A stretch of DNA of 64,000 bases from Whitmania pigra (lineage: Eukaryota; Annelida; Clitellata; Hirudinida; Haemopidae): positions 260,001 through 324,000 of the forward strand of contig JAJTWR010000454.1 of the NCBI GenBank assembly GCA_021613335.1, read 5' to 3'. The position numbers and the translations under genes were made by a program. Positions 13,718-24,114 of this stretch are shown here, in pieces; the stretch's first letter is position 1; every line of letters begins with the position of its first letter. The notes beneath the pieces are model-generated. The model did not search any database, was not told where the DNA came from, and was given only the letters and a program-made list of their open reading frames with translations.

Positions 13718-16174
13718 ATGGACGAATCACATGTGTCTGGTGGAAGTTGTTGCGAACTCGATTCGGTAGACGAAATATCAGATGGAGAGTGTGGACTTTC
13801 CAAAGACGAAGTACACATTTGTACTTTTGGGGAATGTGATAAAACGTTCACTCGTCTCGATCGCTTAATACAACATCAGCGAATTCACACAGGCGAGGTG
13901 CTGATCAAATTTGATAATTGAAGGAGTGCATTATAAAAATCTATCACTTATAGTAATATTTCAATTGTACGACGCATTTTTAACTTTTGAGGTCAAGGTA
14001 ATACTAAAAATTTGTCATTTTGCTTGAAAAGCGTCCCTATGTTTGCCCAGAGGAAAGCTGTTCAAAATCTTACACTCGTTCCAGCCATCTGAAAAGGCAT
14101 GTGGCTCAAAGTCACGGTAACATTAGAACGCCTGCCAACGTAGTAGTGTAAGCATAGAAAATAATTGTGCTGTTTTTAATATGGGAGATTATATTTACAA
14201 ACGTACAAGAACTTCAATGGATTTATAGTTGATTAATCACTTATTTTAATAAACAAAAATCATATGAACGGTTGATTTGAGTAACTTTGCTCCTTTAGTT
14301 GTCAAGTTGAAGGATGCTACAAAACATTTGTATCTAAAGACAATCTTAAAAGACACATGGCCACTTTGCATGAAGAGGTTTCCAAAAAGTATCTGGTAGG
14401 ACAACAACACTGTTTATTTAAAAACTTTAAAACCCAGAGGAACAATATATCATTTAGATATTTTATATTTACAATATTTACTTTTTATGGCTGTGCTTGA
14501 TTATTATTTTTTTATTATTATTAAAGTTTGTTATAGGGAATTTACCTAAGATATATATAGTGCAATATGAACCTTAAATTAACAATTCTCCTTCAGTGTA
14601 AAGTCAATGGATGCGAGAAATCATTTTCAAAGAGGTTCCAACTGAGGGCACACGAATATGAGCATCTGGGTGTTGAGAAATTTCAGTAAGAGTGAATGAA
14701 TAATATTTCAACAAAGCCTGTACATTTATTTCTCATTGATTGCACACGTCAGAATTTTGTTTATTGTTTTAAATGACTGAACTTGATAGCTTTTAATCAA
14801 TTTCTGATGGAATCATTGAAAATCAATTATTTTGATTTAACCAATCATTCTTCAATTCTGTTTTTGTTGTGAATTTAGGTGTCACGTCGAAAACTGCTGC
14901 AAAAAGTTCAAACAGAAGAGCCACCTTCTGCGTCATTTGAAATCTCACGAGGGTCATTAGCTAAATTTTGTATTTTCATGTTAAACTAAATCCAATTTAT
15001 TTATTAGCAATAGTTATAACACAATCTTATTTGCATTTATTAAGTGTTCTCACTGTTCTTAACTGAACCAGTGAATTGTTGATTGAAAAATATGACCAAA
15101 AAAGAAACATTATCACTGTAGGTTATCAGTGCGATGTTGCCTCCTGCGGTTTGTCCTTCAGCAAGTGGTCCCTACTGAGAAGGCACAAGGCTCATGAACA
15201 CAAGAGTTTGTACTTTTTCATTTCCCTGACCCTTCCCTATTCCTAGCACTGATGATGAATTAATTCTAGTATTGGAAGAATAGTAAGGAAGATGTGCAGA
15301 AGTTGAATTTGACTTGGTTATAAATTTATTATAAACAATCATTTGTATTGCTTGCAGACATTCACAAGCAAGACTTGAACTCGTCACTGGACACGGGTTC
15401 AAAAATGAATCCCCAACTTGCCGAGGTATATCCCTGCGAGCACGAAGGATGCACCCGAACGTACTCAAAATACGGCAACCTTGTTCACCACGTCAAAGTC
15501 TGCCACGAGAAATCTAAGGACTTTCAGTGTGAGAGAGAAGATTGTGGGAAAACATTTGCATCTAAGGTTTCTGAATTTGTTACTAATTGAACGAGTATTT
15601 GTAATATTGCTAAATTTTACAAGATAGGATATTGTTATTCATTTTCATTCTTTTTTCCATCAAGCAAAAGTTGCAAAACCACAAGAAGATGCATGAAATG
15701 TCAACAATTGAAGCAAAAGTTAAGGTAGTACTTGATTCTTTTGTTTATATGTGATACTTTATGATTTTGTGTTTGCTAGACATTCTTTAAAGTTGTCATC
15801 TTCAATATGGTGACAATTTTATTAAGTATTCCTTCTTATGTTTGTAAATCCAAAACTGAATTATATCAAGTTAAGTTTTATTGTAAAGTGGATATTCCCT
15901 CGTCCAGAAAACCCCAAGATCTGTGCAGTGTACTCCACCTGTCGAAGAATTTAAACTTTCGGATATCTGTGAAAGTTTCAAGAGTCTCCAGAGTCCTTTT
16001 GTGGCTTTGGAGCGAGTTTCGTGGCCCAACAATTCTGTCGTGAAACTCTTAGGCGAGGAGCACCAACAGACCGAGAGGTTGAAACGGTTGGAACGAAAAA
16101 TCAAGAAAAAACTAGGTCGTGACCATTTTGTGGTATCAGAAAAAATGGATTTTGAAGCTGAAATTGATTATTAA
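13718..16174 (+). CDS. GTF3A: Transcription factor IIIA (zinc fingers)
   Basis: Binds the internal control region of 5S rRNA genes and 5S RNA itself, recruiting TFIIIC and Pol III. Exons: 13718-13897, 14032-14147, 14299-14395, 14597-14685, 14879-14952, 15122-15209 (end uncertain), 15358-15566, 15665-15724, 15908-16174. C2H2 fingers mostly of the C-x4-C type follow each other, roughly one per exon. Fingers 5 and 6 are joined by a very short HEGY linker, a TFIIIA hallmark, which identifies the family. Fingers 1-6, 8 and 9 are clear; the last is split by an intron. The segment where finger 7 should be (start of exon 7) has no Cys or His pairs, and the exon 6/7 junction does not join in phase. 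After finger 9 comes a basic, helical C-terminal tail (KRLERKIKKKLGR). The start ATG gives a 37-residue acidic leader. Confidence 0.85.
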
Positions 16175-17263
16175 AAAGTAGCTTATAAAAAAACATTCCT
16201 AAGTTGTCACTGAAATCACTTGATCAGAAATTCGAGTTTCGTTTTAAAGTTCAGTTTTAAAATCAGTTTTTGAGGTCAAGTAGTTTGTTTGAGATACCGG
16301 ATGAGCCACCCGGGTCGTTATTGGACTAGATTTTCGACTATCGATGACGTTTGGGCCATTATCGCTCATAATTGTAGGGTGAGCATTTTATCGTTCGACT
16401 ATAAAACTTCGGGTGTTTACACATTGTTTTGCGTAATAGTGATGCTTATATAATATTAACATAATATAACAATAATTATATAATTGTGCTTGTCGTTATC
16501 ATCTCCCTGGTGCTCTAAATGTTCTTGCAAGCCATCTTGAATGACATGACAGTTATTTATAATGGTTTAAAGGAGGCTAATATACGTATGATAAGCACAA
16601 TGCGTGGATGTAAGTTCATATCGATAATCTGTTCGAAAACTATTGAAAAGAGTTCTAAGTGATTAGTTCAAATTAAGTTCTTGAGCTCCGTTTTTTCGGC
16701 TTTCTATTCTCGTTTCTTTTGTCATCAATACCAAAAAGAAAAGTGTTAAATTTAAATATTTGAGGAGTTATGGCCGTCATTGTCGGTTTTCTTAGTTAAA
16801 CATTTAAATAACATATTTATGCTTTTTTAATAATATTATAATCTTTAAAGTTCCTTCTCAATACAAGAAGCTCTTTGGTTGAATGGTAATCTTTATTATT
16901 GTTCAATTCATGACATTAACAACGACCACTGTATTTTTGATAAAGTGGCTCTAGTAAAACTGAGTGTATTTCAATGATAGTAAATTCTAATCATGAATTT
17001 CATGTGATAGAATTGTTTTTTTTTTCATTTATAGTCCAAATATGAGAATAAAGATGAACATTTTCAAGGCGAAAGTCTTGATTAAAACAAGCCAGCAATA
17101 TAAATAAATTTAATAATTTTGAACTTTGTTTGCATGTTTAATTTCAAGGTATTTTTAAAAACTTATTTAAAATTCCTTGTCTACGTTTACGGGTAAACAA
17201 CTTTAGGCTCTTTTGATAATGCATTATTAAGTTGAGAAGTTTCAGTATCTTTATTCTATCAAC
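16175..17263. other. Intergenic, nothing recognised
   Basis: About 1.1 kb of AT-rich sequence between TFIIIA and the THAP gene. No ORF, RNA gene or repeat stands out. Confidence 0.5.
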
Positions 17264-18364
17264 ATGGAGGCAAAAGATTTTAAATGTTGCGTAAGTGGCT
17301 GTGGTAAGGGCGTTCAAAACGAAGTTAGATTCTTCAAGTTTCCGACAGATCATGACACTTGCATGGGATATTTAGCTCAAATTGGCCGGGAGGATCTCAT
17401 GAATCTTTCCGTGAGTGAATTGAGGGAATATTTCTTCTTGTGCTCAGACCATTTCGCAGATGGAACCGAAAACAATCTTGAAGAGGTGAATTGCGTCATG
17501 CTTACAGGTAGCGAATTATTTAGGTGCACATCATGTTCGCAATATTTTGATAGCGAAACCAGTCTCTACAGTCACTGTTCTGAAGGATGCACAGCATTTC
17601 TAATAAAAAACGAGGCTCCAGAGTTTGGCTGCCATCATTGTAGACATTATTTCCCCTCTCAAGACGATTTATCTCGACATTTCGATTTGGGCTGTCCAGC
17701 TTTGGAAGGGTCAGCAGAACTCGATATCAAACCTACATTTGAGTACGCTTCTACATCTGGCTACAATTCTACCTTCAGTATAAAACCCGAAAGTATTCCA
17801 TTTGAAAAAAACATATTTAGAAAATTGAAACCGAAAGTTATCAGTTGCCCTATCTGCCCTAAGAAGTTCGCCAATCCGAATGGCTTGAAGAACCATATTA
17901 AAATACACAATAACGATAGGCAATTCGCCTGTCACTTATGCGGCAAATCCTTTACTGTTATGTCCTGCCTTAAGACTCACATGAATACCATCCACTCGGA
18001 CAAGAAATATCAGTGTCACCAATGCTCCAAGTGCTATCAGAGCGAACATTACTTGAGAACGCACCTCAGAATACACGAAGGGCGAAGAGATTTCGAATGC
18101 GGCGTTTGTAAGAAGAAATTTGTCGACAGCCAGGCCTTGAAACTCCATTTGAGGATTCATACTGGCGAGAGGCCTTACAAATGTAAAGAGTGCGGCAAGA
18201 GTTTCACCCAACAGAGCCATCTAAAAACACATTATCGCATCCATACTGGCGAAAAGCCGTTCCAATGTAAAGTCTGCGGCAAGTCCTTTCGCCAACTGAG
18301 CAACATCAAGGAACACGAGCGGGTTCACTTACCAAAGAATACAAATGCAGGAAAAAATAAATAA
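17264..18364 (+). CDS. THAP domain plus C2H2 zinc-finger protein, intronless
   Basis: Probable nuclear DNA-binding regulator of 366 residues, encoded in one uninterrupted exon. The N-terminus has a THAP-type C2CH module: Cys8 or Cys9, Cys13, an FFKFP motif at 24-28, then Cys60-x2-His63 followed by Phe. The Trp normally found before the central part of THAP domains appears as Tyr36. Two C2HC knuckles follow (about 87-108 and 122-143), then a Ser/Lys-rich spacer, then six classical C2H2 fingers from about 195 to the end. The last two are joined by consensus TGE(R/K)P(Y/F) linkers. THAP domains usually occur alone or with coiled coils, so this combination with a finger array is unusual. It has no introns while all neighbours do, which suggests a retrocopy or a transposon-derived origin. 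Target genes cannot be inferred. Confidence 0.85.
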   Translation: MEAKDFKCCVSGCGKGVQNEVRFFKFPTDHDTCMGYLAQIGREDLMNLSVSELREYFFLCSDHFADGTENNLEEVNCVMLTGSELFRCTSCSQYFDSETSLYSHCSEGCTAFLIKNEAPEFGCHHCRHYFPSQDDLSRHFDLGCPALEGSAELDIKPTFEYASTSGYNSTFSIKPESIPFEKNIFRKLKPKVISCPICPKKFANPNGLKNHIKIHNNDRQFACHLCGKSFTVMSCLKTHMNTIHSDKKYQCHQCSKCYQSEHYLRTHLRIHEGRRDFECGVCKKKFVDSQALKLHLRIHTGERPYKCKECGKSFTQQSHLKTHYRIHTGEKPFQCKVCGKSFRQLSNIKEHERVHLPKNTNAGKNK

Positions 18365-19356
18365 ATTTCTCATTTCATGATCTGCTTATTGTTGCGTTTT
18401 TAAGTAGCTTTAATAAAATTCCTTCCGGCCCTTTTACTGTGATCGTTGAACGTTCTCATAATCTCATCATGATTGTAGTTGTGCTTTATCACATTGACAT
18501 TAGTCTTTTTAAGCCAGTCCTATTGTGCTATGTAAAGCCAGCAACAAATATGACTTTAGTTGATTTAGATGCAATCGAGTTTGCCTTTTTAAGTATTGTT
18601 GGAGTTCATCACAATAAACAAGTTATTTTCTGGAAAGAGAATTACTAATTTATTAATTACAATTTATTTCTTATTTTTAATAAGCTCAAATATTTCTGAT
18701 CTGTATTTATTCGCAAACGGAAGCTTCCAGACCAGCAGCAATTTGAACTCACTTTAATATGAAGTGATTTAAGTAGGCCAATCATGAATTATTTTATTAC
18801 TAAATTTTATAAGCGACATATAAAACGAAGTAAACACACACAAGTTAACACGAACATGTTTTGCATTTACGTTAAAACAAAATGGTTTTGCATAAAGTGA
18901 TAAATTGAAAATTAATTTTTTGGCACTGTAAATTTTTGATCAAGTAATTAAGTTCATCTATGAGACATTTCTGTGTGTACATATATTTTCTTTATTTGCA
19001 ACAACTGTTAGAAGAGTCATAACACAATTGCTTTTCATTAATTGAATTTCAATATTTCTGTTTAAGAAAACCTCTGGAAATGTTATAAATTATTAAATTT
19101 GTGCATATAAACTGTAACCAATTTGACGCTTTGAAATGTAACCTTTTTAAAATTAAACAAAAATTAAGTTATTTTAAATTGTCAATAGTTTTAAATTTTA
19201 ATAAAATTAATAACATTTTAAAATGCAACGTTTTATAAGGCACTTATTCATGATCTTCATGCTCTTGGTCCTACACTTAAAATAATATTTTCCGAAAGCA
19301 TTCGAAGCGTTGTTGAGCTCTGCAGCATTATCGTATAAAGTCTATCGTCGTTTGAA
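18365..19356. other. THAP gene 3' end and hnRNP promoter region
   Basis: A poly(A) signal lies 48 bases after the stop codon. The rest is AT-rich without coding signal. An ORF at 18439-18648 lacks domain or splice support. Confidence 0.5.
18412..18417 (+). terminator. Poly(A) signal AATAAA of the THAP gene
   Basis: Canonical hexamer 48 bases downstream of the stop codon of the intronless gene, in a T-rich context. Position fits a short 3' UTR. Confidence 0.55.
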
Positions 19357-20618
19357 ATGTCTTATAGTAACGGTAACAACCATAATGACGTAAGTTTCTG
19401 TTTTTAATTATTGGCAGCAGTCTGAGAGCACTCAAACATCGTCATTAGGAGAATTCTGTGAAAAAACTAATATGGTATTTAACATTTATTTGGTATAAAT
19501 ATTTTTTGCAGGAGGAAAGTCAACTCAAAAAGTTATTTATTGGAGGATTGAATATAGAAACAACAGTTGAGAGCTTGAGAGCCTTTTATTCGAAATGGGG
19601 CGAGCTTATTGATTGTGTCGTCATGAAGGACGCCAACACGGGTCGTTCGAAGTGTTATGGATTCATAACATTCTCTGAAGCAGAATTTTTGGACAAATGC
19701 ATGCTAGAAAGACCTCATGTCATTGATGGCAAGCAGGTTGACCCAAAGAGAGCCATGCCTAAGGTAGAAACTAATTATTTTTTGTATGATATAAAATTAA
19801 CGCAGTCTTATTTGATATTACAATGCATATGTGTATATATTTTTAATAGGAAGCTAAAAATTTGGATATGCATCAACCTGTTAAAAAAGTTTTCATTGGT
19901 GGTCTTAAGGACCTCGTTGAAAACGAAATTAGAGAATACTTTTCTAAGTTTGGTAATGTAGTGGCATTTGATATGGTTACTGATAAGGCTACTGGAAAGA
20001 ATAGAGGATTCTGCTTTCTAACTTATGATGATACCGATTCTGTCGATAAGATAGTTTGTGAGTTTCAAACCAACTTAATTACATTAATTTTCAATCAACA
20101 TATTGATTGTTAATTCATCGGAAATTTTATTGTAAATTTCAGTGTTGAAGTACCATACAATAAGAGACATCAGGGTAGAAGTTAAGAAAGCAGTTGAGAG
20201 AGATACCAGAAGGGGTGTTGGTGGACCTGGAAGGGGTGGAATGGGCCCTGCCAGACAAGGCATGCATTCAAACAATGGACCAATCTCTCACCCTGGTAAT
20301 TATAGGGGACATTATGGCATGCCAGACATGCAGCAAGGATACAGTCAATGGAACATGAATGTCCCACAGATGTGGAACCAGGGTTACCAAGGTGTTGAAA
20401 GTAGTGCTGGATATTCACTTGGAGCTGGATATGGTGGAAATAATGTGGGAGGAGCGATGAGGGGTAACAGACATACCCAAAGAGCTGCTGGTCCTTACAA
20501 ACATTCAAATGCCCCTGCCTCATATGCTGGTGCTCCCTATGCTAACAATGGTCCTCGTGGAAGCGCCCCTTATCAGTACGACTCAAATGCTGTAGGCCCG
20601 GGTTATTCTCAGAGTTAA
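19357..20618 (+). CDS. hnRNP A/B-type RNA-binding protein, paralogue 1
   Basis: Nuclear pre-mRNA-binding protein of the A1/A2B1/squid class, acting in splicing, export and mRNA localisation. Exons 19357-19389, 19512-19763, 19850-20057 and 20143-20618 join in phase to 322 residues. Two RRMs: RNP2 LFIGGL and RNP1 KCYGFITF in the first, RNP2 VFIGGL and RNP1 RGFCFLTY in the second. A Gly/Asn/Tyr-rich low-complexity tail follows. Near the end a basic segment running into AAGPY fits a PY nuclear-localisation signal of the M9 type read by transportin. A donor lies 5 bases after the stop codon and implies a 3' UTR intron. Paralogue 2 begins 1.1 kb downstream with the same exon architecture through the RRMs. 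Confidence 0.92.
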
Positions 20619-20623
20619 CAAGC

Positions 20624-20711
20624 GTAAGTTGAGTTTTTCTCTTATTTACCTTTTTACCTTATTAGAATGAAATTGTTGAAATAATAAATAGTATTTGTGT
20701 CATTTCTAAAG
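20624..20711 (+). other. Probable 3' UTR intron of hnRNP paralogue 1
   Basis: A strong donor (AGC/GTAAGT) starts 5 bases after the stop and an acceptor (TTTCTAAAG) closes an 88-base intron. Paralogue 2 has an intron in the same place, which supports the call. Confidence 0.55.
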
Positions 20712-20768
20712 GATACGATTCTCAGGACATCTAGGGATCCTTAATAACAATTTCATTTTGAGCTATTT

Positions 20769-20774
20769 AATAAA
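20769..20774 (+). terminator. Poly(A) signal AATAAA, hnRNP paralogue 1
   Basis: Hexamer about 150 bases after the stop codon, downstream of the proposed 3' UTR intron, followed by a GT-rich stretch. Confidence 0.5.
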
Positions 20775-21734
20775 GTGTTTTTGAAAAACCATTGAACTAT
20801 GGCATTGTATGTTATTGTGATAAATGTAAGACTGGTTGTACATAGGACTTACTTGTGAATTTCACCAAATTTGAAATGAAAGGATAGTAAAATTATGCAT
20901 TATTTGAACCGTAGGTGATTAATTGTTGGTTCAGATACTCAAAAGCATTCATCTCAAAATAAAAATTCTCAATTGGATAACAATTGTACAGATTGTAATG
21001 TGCTTAATTGTAATCGCTTGTCTACATAATAAAATTGCGGAAACTAAACCTAACAATCACACTGGGGTTTAAGTTCAACGAATGCTGTAAAGATGGCCCG
21101 GCTTTTGTATCCTTACCGTGGTTACGGCTGCGTTCGCGTCAGTACCGTTAACGATATATTAGAACGTCAAAATCCGTATCTGGAAGTGCTGACTTTACAA
21201 TAAAGTGGTCTAATACATCACAAATTTGTTCGAATTTAGATGAACTTTTAAAAAAAAGTTGGAAGAGTTTGCTGTGCTACAAAGGCAAAGAATTATTTCA
21301 GTAGTTTAAATAAGGTCTAGTCTTAGATTATATATGGCATATATGGATAGTTAGTCAGGATTTGGATAAAGAATGTTTTCGGCGGATTAGTTCGCATGGG
21401 TCCGCACGAAAACAAATTTACTTTGTCAATATAATGGGCACAAATCAAATTTAAAAAATTAAATATAAGTTGTTTATTATTTTTATAACATAAAACATCT
21501 TGGAAATACGTTAATTAGTTTTTGTAATTAATTTTCATTGAAAAATGTGAAATATTTTAAAAATTAAAATAAATGTTATTAATTATAAATTATTTATGTA
21601 AAATTTAAAAAAAAAAGAATATTTAAAACATTTTCTCTTACGATCTTCGATGTTTTTCCGAGACTAATTCGGTGAGCGGCATTTGTCGATACGGTCGAGC
21701 AATTTCACACATTTTTTATTTATCGAGTCAGAAA
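20775..21734. other. Spacer between the two hnRNP genes
   Basis: AT-rich noncoding sequence with no ORF of note. It should contain the promoter of paralogue 2. Confidence 0.5.
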
Positions 21735-23105
21735 ATGTCTAACGAGAATGCTGAAGTAAGTAGTGATTATGTGCTTCTTGTGCCAATTCGATAATCTTTC
21801 GTTTATGTCGGTCGGGCTCATCGCGCCGAATCATCGTTCGAAACTCCGATGAATATAATTTTATAATCGAATTTTCAGTCTCAAGACACGGACCAGTTTA
21901 AGAAATTGTTCATAGGTGGCTTACACATCGATACTACCGACGAGAGCTTGAAATCATTTTACTCAAAATGGGGCGAGGTCGTGGATTGCATTGTGATGAG
22001 AGACTCTAATACTGGCCGTTCGAAATGTTTTGGCTTTATAACGTTCAGTGAAGCTGAGATGGTGGACAGGTGCATGTCAGAGAGACCCCACATTGTTGAT
22101 AGCAAGCAGGTGGATCCTAAGAGGGCCATGCCAAGAAAGGTGGGTTTGCCTAAAATAACTTAGTTAATTGCTAGAGCATGTGTAATTTAGTGCATACACA
22201 GACATTGTAGTGTTGTATCATAAAACAACTATTTTTCATAGGAGGCAAATAAAACAGAGCTGCACCAACCCGTTAAGAAAGTTTTCATCGGTGGTCTTAG
22301 GGAGCCACTAGATGAAAATGAATTAAGAGAATACTTTTCTAGGTTCGGTAACGTAGTATCAATTGATATGGTTACTGATAAAATGACGGGGAAGAATAGA
22401 GGATTCTGCTTTCTAACTTATGACGATACTGATTCTGTCGATAAAATAGTTTGTAAGTTACAAGACAGTTATCATTTATTATATAAATAAATAGCATGCA
22501 TTCTTAGAATCTATTTTTATCCTTTGTAGTATTAAAATATCACACAATAAAAGATGTTAGAGTAGAAGTCAAAAAAGCAGTAGAGAAGGATGCAAGAGGA
22601 GGTGCAGGTGGACCTGCAAGAGGATGGGGTGGTATGAATCAAGCCAGGGGTGGAATGCCCCCGAACAGGCCGGGTAGATTTCCTGGAAGACCAGATTATG
22701 GAGTTAATGCCTACCCTGGCAATTACGGAAGTAAGATTTACCAGTGATGTGCTCTTGGTATAATGTTGATAACATACCTTTTGTTTTGTTTTCAGATGGC
22801 CAAATGGGTGGATATGGAGAATGGGATCAGAATGCACCATCTATGTGGAACCAGGGTGCTGGCTATAATAATGGTTATGGAGGTATATATCAAGAGTTCA
22901 CATATTAGGTGGTTGTTTAATGTCAATATTTTACTCAGCAGGAAACGATTACTATTCATTTGGTTCTGCCTATGGAAACAACTATGGTGGTGGAGCCGTG
23001 AAGGGCAACAGGCACCCCCAGAGGGCAGCCGGGCCATATGGAAACCCACCTGCACCTGCTTCTTATGGCAACAATTATACCCCAGGAAACTATGGCCAAA
23101 ATTAA
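21735..23105 (+). CDS. hnRNP A/B-type RNA-binding protein, paralogue 2
   Basis: Tandem paralogue of the gene at 19.4-20.6 kb. Exons 21735-21755, 21879-22139, 22242-22452, 22530-22730, 22796-22882 and 22942-23105 (or 22939, a CAGCAG tandem acceptor) join in phase to 314 or 315 residues. The two RRMs keep the same RNP motifs, and a Gly/Asn/Tyr-rich tail follows. Introns 1-3 fall at the same positions as in paralogue 1. This copy has two additional introns inside the glycine-rich tail. A basic stretch ending in AAGPY again fits a PY-NLS. The RRM segments are highly similar to paralogue 1 while the tails differ in length, consistent with a fairly recent local duplication followed by tail divergence. 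A 3' UTR intron appears to follow the stop. Confidence 0.92.
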
Positions 23106-23113
23106 TTGGAGAT

Positions 23114-23236
23114 GTGAGCATTGTTGAATAGATTTTCATTAGAACATGTAATGTGAAGTTTGTCATGAATGCAACATTAGCAGTTAATGCCTTTTAATAT
23201 TTGTTTATTACTAAACTGGAATGTTTTTCGTTTCAG
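23114..23236 (+). other. Probable 3' UTR intron of hnRNP paralogue 2
   Basis: The donor GAT/GTGAGC lies 9 bases after the stop; the acceptor is CGTTTCAG. It matches the intron position in paralogue 1. Confidence 0.55.
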
Positions 23237-23410
23237 GCAATGTCTGGCCAGAATGTTTTGTTGATTTGTGAGGCTGGCTGTGGTGACATGAAGTTTGGAA
23301 GGATTGCTTACGAGGTCATCCTCGTTCATTTTTAGTACAATGCGAGACTGCAATGAATTGTGGAGTTTTGTGTTTATTGCTTGGACAGGATTTCTTGAAA
23401 ATCTAATGAA

Positions 23411-23416
23411 AATAAA
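23411..23416 (+). terminator. Poly(A) signal AATAAA, hnRNP paralogue 2
   Basis: Hexamer about 305 bases after the stop and 175 bases after the proposed 3' UTR intron. Confidence 0.5.
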
Positions 23417-23508
23417 ATTAGATTCTTTGTATAAAAGATTGAATGAAACTTGTCTGTCTGTATCTTCATAATGTCTGAATATCAGTAAATTGCGTGTTTT
23501 TTTTCAAG

Positions 23509-23734
23509 CTATGGCCTGCCATTTGCGGGGATCGTCCAACGCCAATTGCTTAATTTAGAGGTGTCTACGTATTTGGAGCTGAATTATCTGGGTTGTGGTG
23601 TTGATACTTCGCTCTTTATGGAGAAATTAATGCCCGGCAACATTGAGCCCAATTTTAAATACGATGATTTTGCGGTCGTTTTGTGGATGGTCGATGAAGC
23701 AGGAGTAATCTCAGGCACGTGCTATTTTGGTTAA
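23509..23734 (+). other. Open reading frame behind a good acceptor, unassigned
   Basis: A long pyrimidine tract and AAG acceptor precede an open frame of about 75 codons that ends in a stop and reads like globular protein (mixed acidic, hydrophobic and Gly residues). No ATG sits near its start and no upstream exon in a compatible phase was found. It could be a terminal exon of an undetected gene, a relic, or chance. No family recognised. Confidence 0.25.
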
Positions 23735-24114
23735 CGCATCACGAGATTTAATTTAGGCTCTATTAAAAATATCGAAAAAATGTAATTTTAAAATAGGTAT
23801 TATTGCAAATTGTTGCTTACGTCGATTGAGCACAACCTGAATAATTATAATTTATAAAATTTAATTTTATAACAGATGAGCAATTTAACTCTGTTTTATT
23901 GAAGACATTTGTAACAACGATCATGTTGAGACCTATTTTCAATTATATTTCAAAGTTTTCTGATTTGATAAAATTGTTGCAAATAAGTTATTTAATCAAA
24001 TAAAATTTAATGTTACTAACTATTTTAATAATTCAGACCTTATGGTTAGCATCTTTAAAATATAAACAATCTGTCAGAGAACATCAAGGAGCGATTTTGT
24101 TTCAAAATATTGTA

